Shown one piece after another: positions 55,837 through 64,000 of a DNA stretch of 64,000 nucleotides. The notes under the pieces were generated by a model. It saw nothing but the letters and a program-made list of their open reading frames with translations. It was not told where the DNA came from and made no database searches. Source of the stretch: Setophaga petechia (taxonomy: Eukaryota; Chordata; Aves; Passeriformes; Parulidae); assembly GCA_024362935.1 (NCBI GenBank), contig JANCRA010000025.1:10008936-10072935 (forward strand), read 5' to 3'. The translations under genes and the position numbers were made by a program. The stretch's first letter is position 1, and every line of letters starts with the position of its first letter.

Positions 55837-56399
55837 TAGGAGGTATCATCAAGGACCAAACTGGCACATGTGGCCTCAGTGTTTTCAAAACCTGACAACT
55901 AGAAATACTGAAAATTCAGTCACATTTTATCTTCTGAAAAGCACTAAGAAAAAAAGGAGGCTATAACTGACTTTAAAAGGGCTGTTTTTCAAGAAGTGAA
56001 AGATACAACAAGGCATATAGAGCAACTTTAACAGGTGTGGGATAGGGCCAAAACAATGTAATGTGAAATGTGGGACAGTACAGGGCTAGGCTGTTGCTGC
56101 CAGTCAGGTTAAGTGTCTGACCAGATCTCCCTCTGGATTGAGGATCTGGCTCACACAGCTGCCTTTCCTCTCCAGGAGTAGAGATTGCAGAGATTATCAG
56201 CAATATTATCACATGTCTCCTACTACCCTGTGTGTTTCTTAAGGCTTCTGCATTTGGAGTTGTGCAGTTATGGGATGTTAAGGAAACTCCCCAGTCAGGC
56301 CATTTCCTCTGGGACTCTCTGGCAGTGGCACTCCCAAGGTCAGAGACTTTCTGGGGCTGAAGGCCCTTCCTTGGTCTGGCTCCCCACACCCCCCACTCA

Positions 56400-56800
56400 C
56401 ATCACACAGCTTTGCCATGGCAGAGGTGGCAGAGTCCCAGATGTCTCACTTGTTCCTGGGGCAGTGACACAGAAACAGCCCAAGCTGCTGCCTCCAAGGA
56501 GGGACCCCAGCAAAGGAACCCCCGGGATTCATCCCATCACAGTCTCCCTGTTGCTCTTCCTCCCATTTTATCCCATCACAGTCTCACTCCTCCTCCCGAG
56601 TCTTCAGCTCCTGCCCCCATCTCCATGTCCATCCACCTCGCTGCCATCACTTGTTTCCATCTCCCTTGTTGTCCAAGGTTGGCAATTCCCAGCTGCTGCT
56701 GTGTCTCAGTGTCCATTCACCTGGCTGGCTGTCACCTGCCTTTGTGCCCTTTGTCACCCCAAAGGTCAGCACTTCATCCTCTTGTCCTGGACTCCACCCA
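56400..56800. other. C/T-rich GC-elevated block, unassigned
   Basis: This stretch is pyrimidine-rich and contains a duplicated word tcccatcacagtctc at 56532-56546 and 56571-56585. It adjoins the 24 bp minisatellite. A 273-codon frame (56185-57006) crosses it without a recognisable domain or splice logic, so it is not called a gene. Confidence 0.6.
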
Positions 56801-56812
56801 GAGCTCAGCCTG

Positions 56813-56940
56813 TACTTCAGCCTGCATTTAAACCTGCAGCTCAGCCTGCATTTCCATCTGCAGCTCAGCCTGCATTTCCATCTGCAGCTCAGCCTGCATT
56901 TAAACCTGCATCTCAGCCTGCATTTCCATCTGCAGCTTGC
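56813..56940. repeat. 24 bp minisatellite with two alternating unit types
   Basis: Four full 24 bp units run from 56837 to 56932, with a partial unit before and after. All share the core CTCAGCCTGCATTT but end in CCATCTG or AAACCTG. The order is AAACCTG (partial), CCATCTG, CCATCTG, AAACCTG, CCATCTG. The 24 bp period keeps one frame open (an AAQPAFPS-like repeat), which explains the long frame here. Confidence 0.93.
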
Positions 56941-59900
56941 CAGCCCAGCTACCTGCACCAGAGGTGTTCCTCAACAGTGAGGATTCTTAAAATCAATTAC
57001 TTCTAGCCCTTGCTGTGTACATACCCATGAAAAATAGAAAAGTTGGAGCCTCAAAACTCCTAAAAGGAAGAGGATGAACATGAAATGCAGAGTGTGTATT
57101 TAAAATGTTAGGCTTTTTAAGGCATTTCAATTGTACTGACCGTAAGTAGCTGTTGCAGACTCTGGTTTATATTCTTACACACTGTCCAGAAAAAGCAGCT
57201 GAAAGGCCAAGTCAGTGCTCAGAACTTGACCATCCTGGCCTCTCTGCCCTCAGAAACCCATTGGCACCTTCCCTGCCCTGGGGAAGTTTTGCAGGAGTTC
57301 AGGTCTCTCCCGAGCTCTGCCATCAGGACATACCCTAGGAGGCAGCAGAAGCCCACGTTCTTTACAGCAGCTCAAAACACTTCAACCTCTTTAACTTTCC
57401 TCCTCAGCCTTACCAGGAGCTGCCTGTTAATGTCAGTTTTGTTACTGCCTTCTGAGGGCTGGGCAGCTTTGCACAACTTATTGTCACCATAGGTGTCTGC
57501 AGAGTTTCTTGAAGCCACCAGCAGCAAGTCTTGCCTGTGGCAGGCTGAGCCTGCAACTCATACCAAGATTGAGTGGGTGCCATGCAGACAGCATTTCTAC
57601 CTTTGTGCAGTGCTTTCTCTACTCTGATTAAAAAGTTCTGTAGAGCCATAGAGAGAGGAATGTCCTTGATGAGTCCCCAGGAACTGAAGCCCAGGAGTTT
57701 TTCCCCAGCACCACTTTACATACCTAATTAATGTGGGCAAGCCAGTTAAAAATAATTTTTCAAAGGGCAGGACTATAGCCAAAGAATATCCTCACCATAA
57801 AGCCATATTTATGATTACCATGTAAATGGGATATCCATCTTCAGGAATGAAGGGCTGGGTAGGCAAGGCCACAGCAGTGCCCTCAGGACATGCATTTCTG
57901 TGCCCCCCTTAGCTCTGACCTCTCCATTCACCCTCATCATTAAATCAGTGGGCAGCTGCCCCAGGGTAGCAGAGATGGCTGGGAGGTGAGGCCAGGGCAG
58001 GAGCAGGAGCTTGGGAAATGGTAGCTTGACAGAGGAGAAGGGTGGAGGTGAAACAAGAAGTCATTCTTGCTGGATGTGGAAGTGGCAAACAAATTCGATT
58101 TTCTTAGAGGATTTTGGAGCCTGAGCTCAGAATCTGCTTCAGGTGTCACTGAAGTCTGGTCTTGCATGGCTGTGCCTTAGGCAGCAGGTTTTTTGGTGTA
58201 CTGGATGTGTTAACTGTGTGTGCAGTAAACATATCGAGCTCTGACTGATATTTTGTAGCTTTTGCATCCACATATTTTTTATGGCTACTTTTTACATTTT
58301 ATGCATTCCAGCCTCCTTTTTTTAGAGTCTACAAAGAACTTAGATTGTACTGAATATTGCTGTTATTTCTAACTGGAGCTTTTGCTCAGTACTCTCAGCT
58401 CTCCTACTGTAGCACATTCTGAACTCACTATCCAGAGGGAAAAAACTCCAAAAGAAAACAGTATATCTGATGTTCAGAACAAATTTCTTTCTAGCCCCAG
58501 CTAGAGGGACTGTTACTGCAGGGATCACTGCAAGGGTGTCAGATCCTGGAGTCCCAATGAGTTTTACCCTGAGGTGGGATTGCAAAAATAGACTTCTGAT
58601 CCTGTGTAAAACATGTCTTCTTGGGGGGTAAGATACTGAATGGTGACAGGAACTGCTGTAAAGCTAACACAACTTTAATATGTGGGGAACAGAGTACTCC
58701 ATATGCTGCTGTGTGATTTCCTTCTTTGGCTTGGAAGGCAAAAACCCACTGCTTGTATTTGGAAGGCAAATTTCAATCCCCAAAATATCTTCTCTGAATT
58801 TACTTAATTTTACTGGCTGGTAGAGCAGGCTGACCATAGCTCAGATTGGAGCACAGGTTATGTCATTCAGTAGAAAACTCCCTTGTGTGAGCAGAATTTT
58901 GTTTCATTTTATTATTTTTTTCCTCCTCTTTCTCCTCCTCCAAGACTATACATACAAAGGGAGGTCACAAAATAAAAATAAGCTGTAGCCAGCAAAGTTC
59001 AGGGTTTGAAATAAAAAAAACCCCCTCTGTATACTTAATAGAATTTCTTGTTAATGAGGTCATTTATGTCAGGGCAGGAAATGTACAAAATAGCACAGGA
59101 TAGAAAAATCTAGACACTATAAAACACGCCAACAAATTTGGCACATGCATTACTCCCTTAATATGCCCCCAATGTAATCTATAGATCCCACAAGTGACCA
59201 CACTATGTTTATGTATGCAAAAATTCCTATATATGTAGCACTCATAAGAGTAGCAATTTTACTAGTGGGAAAAGATTATTGTGGTCTTTTTATATAGCAT
59301 ATAGGTTTACTTAGAGTGAGTCCTTGTAGGAGAATGCAGGACCATGAAAAACTGTTAAAATGTCATGATTATATTAATTTCATACTTAAAGGAATACTTC
59401 ACTTTAAGTTATGGTTCCAAAATTACACTGCTCATTCATGATGTTTTTAATGTATAATTGGCTGCCTTCAAAAATGTCACAGTAGGAGGAAAAAAAAATT
59501 CATTTTCCTTGGCGTGTGTACTGTTACTATTCCTGTGTTCATTTGGCTTGGCTCGGGGAACCAAATGCTGCAGTCTGAAATAACTTTTTATATGTTGACA
59601 TGTGCATTTAACTAGAATAAGCAGGCAGAGTGGACCAAGTTGGATTCAGCAAGGAACAGAATATATCTTGTGTTGCACCTTTTAATGTGTCAGCCTTGGT
59701 TTCTCATTCTCGTTTCATCATTGTCAGGGCACACGTGGAGCTCTGAGCTGCACCCAGCCCCTACACAAAGACCAGGCAGCAAGGGAGCACCAATGTGGGG
59801 AGCAGGGAAGAGTAAGAAGGAAGGATGGAAAATATAATATCTTGAAGATAAAGCTGGCAAGGGAATACCATTAATCTGCTGAAATTTATTTAGCAACATT

Positions 59901-62900
59901 TATTTAGCTTGTTGTTTTCCAGAGCAAATAGATCTTTGCTGTTTCGTTGAGTGTCCCTTGGTGTGGCATAAGGAGAGGCCTCTCCAGTCCCACACATACT
60001 GAGCTGGATTCTTGAACCCTCACCTCATGTTCGCACCCCTGGCCTGAGTCTTGATCATTTCTAGAGTTGATCTGAGCTCCAGGTACTGGATTTGGTGTGA
60101 TCTCTAAACCCTGGTCTGCTCACATCTGTGTTTGACAAGAAGTCTCAGGAGAAAGGCCGTGGTGCTGCCCTGCAGATGAGGATGTGGGGGTGCATGGAGC
60201 CACACTGTGTTCCCCCTGTCCTGTGTGCTCCCCATTCCCCCAGCTCCCATCTGGGCTGCAGGAACCTGCCATGGCATGGTTTACAGGTTCCTAACACACC
60301 TCCTCTGCAGCTGGGGTGCTCCTCAGCTCACAGGGATGTCCCATAGTCTAAATCGTGGATATGTCACCTGGACGCCACAGAGAAAAAATCCTATGCTCAC
60401 AGGGCTGCAGCACAAGTAGACTCATAAGGAGAATCCCAAGGAAATTTTGTAGGCAGTCCCACTATTCTGAATTCTCATTACTTTTGGGGAGGGAAAAACC
60501 CATTCTTCTGTACCCACCTCCATATAGTCCCATGAGCCTGACAGACACCCTGAGAAGAACAGATGGCTGTGCACTGTGAGAAGTCTTTCTGGGAAGCAGA
60601 AGTTAAGGATCAGCAATGGGTAGTGCCCTGCTTGTTTTGCAAACTAGGCAAAAAAGACACCTTATTCAGTTATAAACAGGAAACCCTGGCCAAGTTAGTG
60701 GAGGTTCTTGTCCAGGACCACTCCCTAGATGAGCTCAGGCTCGATGTTCTTGTCAAGATGAAAATCGTGACACACCCCGTGCCTTGTGCATTGTTGGGAC
60801 CTGCTCCTGACCACATCTCAGCAGGGCTTTCTGCCTTGAGCACGTTCAGATTCGGTGTGCAAAGAACTAGGGGTCAGTTAGGAAAATAAAATCCAAGTGA
60901 ACAATTAAGGACGTTTAGGAAACTTAAACCCACTGATGCACTACAGTCTACTGCATCAGTGTGACAGCCTATGATAGAGCACCAAAATGCTGGGATTTGG
61001 AGGCTTTTTGAATCATTGTGTCAGTCTTGCAATGTTTTAGGTAGATGTTGTGTTCTTCATGCCATCTGTGGGTCTTCCAAATGAGGACTTCTGTGTTTAA
61101 ATCCCAAGGAGATGTTTGTGTTTGTGCCACTAGTTCTTCTAACTGATTCCTCGCTGAAAGCAAAGATGGACATACAAGAAGCTGGTTTTTGATATCTGCA
61201 GATTTTATTGACTTTTCCCTGTGATATACGTGATACTGAGGGGGAAAATATCTTTAGTTGTTTGTGTGTTGACTCGATTACCAAAAAAACCCCAGCAAAT
61301 CAAGTAAGACTTGAACTGAAAATACTCAAGAAACCTAACCCTGAAGTCCTTGATTCCTGTTTCCCTCCATGGTCAAAACTGCCATCTTCACCTGAGGAAG
61401 TAATATCCAGTTTTAGAATTATTCATCTGTTTTATTTCCTCTTTTTCCTCTCCTTTTTTTCTTATGTAACATACACTGGAGGACAAATATCACCAATTTA
61501 AGCTGTTTTATAAAACAGCTTTGCAGTGCAAAGCCAAATAGATTTTGGCTTCTCTATCGCTGGGGGGAATGAGTGCTCAAATACAGTATTTATTAGCATT
61601 TAAATAGTCTGAATTTTACACCTTTGTGTGCACACATGCATTTAACTTCTCAACCCTCTCCTCCCTCTCCCCCACAAGGCATTAATGAAGTTTGTTGTTC
61701 TGAAAATAGCAGTTCTGTTTGGAATACCTAATTGCTGGGTTTCTGTTGGGTGTTTTGGTCAGAAAAAGCCCCGTAAAGAGCAGCCCGTGTGTCCCTGGCT
61801 CAATGGGGACCTGTGTTCCCCTCGGGGAGCCCCGTGGGGCTGTGGCTGAGGATCTCAGCTCCCTGTTCCATTTAGACCTCTCTTGGACAGGCAGCACACA
61901 CTCAATTGATGGGCACTGTAAAAGGGCTGCTGGAACTGAATGATTTATTTATTTATTGCTTCTATATTTATTTATTGCCAGTGTCAAAGAAAAGATTGTG
62001 CTCGTGGGTTTTTTTTCTTCTCCCGAGCGCTGCCTGCATGCTGCACTGCAGAAACATTTCCCTAAATATTCCCTCTAAATGCACTTGTGCTGGCTGGAGC
62101 TGGATCCTCACAGGCAAACTGCAAGGCTGCTGCTGCTACAATGTTATAATATTTCATAGATCATTTATAAATATTGTTGCCAGGGCAAATAAATTTCTTC
62201 GGAGTACTTAGTCTACTGCTAATAAATAGTTTATTTAAGCTTGTAAGAATGGTGACATTTCACTTGGAATATCTTTGGCCTCTTAAAAATTGTTAGTGCA
62301 GGGAAGAAAAGGGGAAAAATAAACTGGAAAAAAATATGCAGCAGATCTTTTGATATTTTTTCCCCTCTGTTTTTGCTTGCCTAAAAGGGCCTTCTTGTCA
62401 GACAGCATGTCTCTGTGTGAAGATATTACAGGGTTTGATTAATGCGGATTATTTACCATCTTATTTAGAAGATTATTCCCTCCTTTTTTCTCTTTCATTC
62501 ATTTTTTTCCCTTTTAGAGCTGCATGCAGCTGAAATAGTGCTTGAGCAGGTTGCCTCTCACATCAATAGTAGTAAATTAATTCCTTCTACCACTTTCCCC
62601 TTTTGGGGTAAACATTATGGGCATGGTGGTAGCATTGTATTTGTTTATTTCTTGATGGTTTGGGGTAGGTTTAGATTTACCATTATTATTCATCTTGCTT
62701 TTTGGTTAAAAAGGCTGGGGTTCAGATGGATTTTTAATAGTGATATGAAGACACAGACCAGAATGGTGGGGTTGTGTTTTGTTGGGAGTTTTTTGACAGC
62801 TCAGCAAAAGTGTCAACTCTCAACTCTTTTCATTCAACTACTGAATTCACATCAAGAATAAATGCTAACATTTTCTTTCATGTGCTTCCCATAAAATGTG

Positions 62901-64000
62901 TCATTTCATTCAGGCTCAGGAGGAGGTACAAAGCTGATGATTTTATTTGTGCATGTGTGGGAACATTGTAATTCTATTGCAATCATCCAGTATGGAAAGA
63001 AAAATAATATTCCATTGAAAACCTCCAGAGATTTTTGAACAGAGTCCTGTTTAAAAATTACAATCCCTGCAGTTCTAGAGATGCTTAATACCTCTCCTGA
63101 CAGAGTCCATGCCAGTCTCTCCCAGATGACAGGCAATCTCCAGAAGCTGTGGGAACAGGCAAGGAAAAACCTCAGCAAATTCAAAATATCTATAGGAAGG
63201 GGAATCATTTTATACTAAGGGAGTTAGTGGGCACTTGCTCAAAGACTTCTGGTGTAAAGAGCCTGGAAAATTTTGTACATACCTCAACCAAATCCCACAT
63301 AAGACTGGGAGGAAGGGAAACAAACCTCCCGTGTGCTCTTTAGCTGACAAATGACAGGGTTTCCAAGAGCAAAGCAGGAAATTCTCTGCACTTACTTACA
63401 AGTTTATGGCAACACAGGTGTACTCTCCTGCAGACTTTGGCCTGCACATGATTTTGTCATTTGAATAGGTTGGGAACAGAGCAGAGCTCAGCTCTTTTGA
63501 CTTGGATTTCTTGGTTCTGAATGGGTTTCCCCTCCATTCGTGGTTTCTGCCTCAGAATTCCATGAGCTTGTCATTTTAGTTGCCTGTGTAGGAGATTTTT
63601 TTGTCTTGTTTTCCTTTTCTTTTAATTTTTTCTCTTGGAAAATATCAATCTCTTAGCATGGCTTTCATTCACTTCCTTCCACAACACATTTGTTCTGTAC
63701 ATTCCTCTTGATCCCCAATGAACAGCAAGGATGGCATTGAAAGGCAAAATAGGAATTTTCCCTGTTGTGTCAGAGCAAGTGTCTAAATTAAAAGACAATA
63801 AAAAGGCAAATCTGTTTTTAGCCAGGTTTATACAGATTAAATTTTAAAAAAAGCTTCTGGTCCAGTATTCAGTAATGTGGCAATATGTGTGTGGATCACT
63901 TTGAGAGAATTTGCACAAACATCCTCTGCAAACTTACTGGTACCTTTTGATCTTCCAGCTCCAGGAAAGAGTACAGGAAATGGGGAAATGTCTCCAAAGC

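Larger units (their letters stand above)
46686..64000 (+). other. KCNQ1: KCNQ1 intron 15 (partial, at least 17.3 kb)
   Basis: The intron begins gtaagt after exon 15 and runs off the window. No VTQLDQRL-like exon 16 start was seen. It holds ancient repeats (51341-51425, 52338-52391), an A tract (53577-53594), a long hairpin (54606-54720), an inverted CR1 3' end (55488-55836) and a C/T-rich block with a 24 bp minisatellite (about 56400-56940). TTTA-rich stretches lie at about 61943-61978. A very long last intron agrees with human, where it is tens of kb. Confidence 0.88.

Noticed and set aside
56185..57006. 273-codon frame on the + strand
   Set aside because: It crosses a pyrimidine-rich block and a 24 bp minisatellite whose period is a multiple of three. 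No domain, no Kozak or splice logic.
63959..64000. Possible KCNQ1 exon 16 start after a cttccag acceptor at the window edge
   Set aside because: The frame reads LQERVQEMGKCLQS, whereas exon 16 should start VTQLDQRL or similar. Only the acceptor-like motif fits.

Overview
This is a vertebrate intron-rich window from the 3' half of the voltage-gated potassium channel gene KCNQ1 (Kv7.1), read on the + strand. Four consecutive coding exons match human exons 12 to 15 in order, phase and protein sequence: 34292-34367, 37915-38009, 38992-39032 and 46624-46685. Three have the same length as in human (76, 95 and 62 bp). The fourth is 41 bp instead of 47 bp. Everything else is intron: the end of intron 11, all of introns 12, 13 and 14, and at least 17.3 kb of intron 15. 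Exon 11 and the terminal exon 16 were not found, so the gene extends past both edges.

The organism is most likely a bird, probably a songbird. The interspersed repeats are CR1 LINE pieces (19.1-20.2 kb, 33.1 kb, 55.5-55.8 kb) and two LTR blocks resembling passerine endogenous-retrovirus solo LTRs (4.5-5.2 kb and 42.3-42.95 kb). There are no mammalian Alu, B1 or L1 elements. The intron 12-14 block is compact, at about 12 kb. The passerine call rests on recalled LTR similarity and is inference.

Layout: 1-34291 is AT-rich intron 11 with one LTR, a degraded CR1 reverse-transcriptase fragment, a CR1 tail and two old MIR-like elements. 34292-46685 is the exon 12-15 cluster; its intron 14 carries the second LTR, an ancient palindromic repeat and a roughly 335 bp TGGA microsatellite 0.5 kb before exon 15. 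46686-64000 is intron 15, with an ancient palindromic repeat, a striking 115 bp near-perfect hairpin at 54606-54720, an inverted CR1 3' end and a 24 bp minisatellite.

The exons encode the cytoplasmic C-terminal assembly and regulation region of the channel: helix B (calmodulin and PIP2 contacts), helix C, the C-D linker and the start of coiled-coil helix D. No other gene, tRNA, rRNA or bacterial-type system is supported. Almost all open frames in the window are chance frames in introns or run through repeats. I found no novel multi-gene system. The best unexplained signals are the hairpin, the shortened exon 14 and the paired Arg substitutions in helix B.
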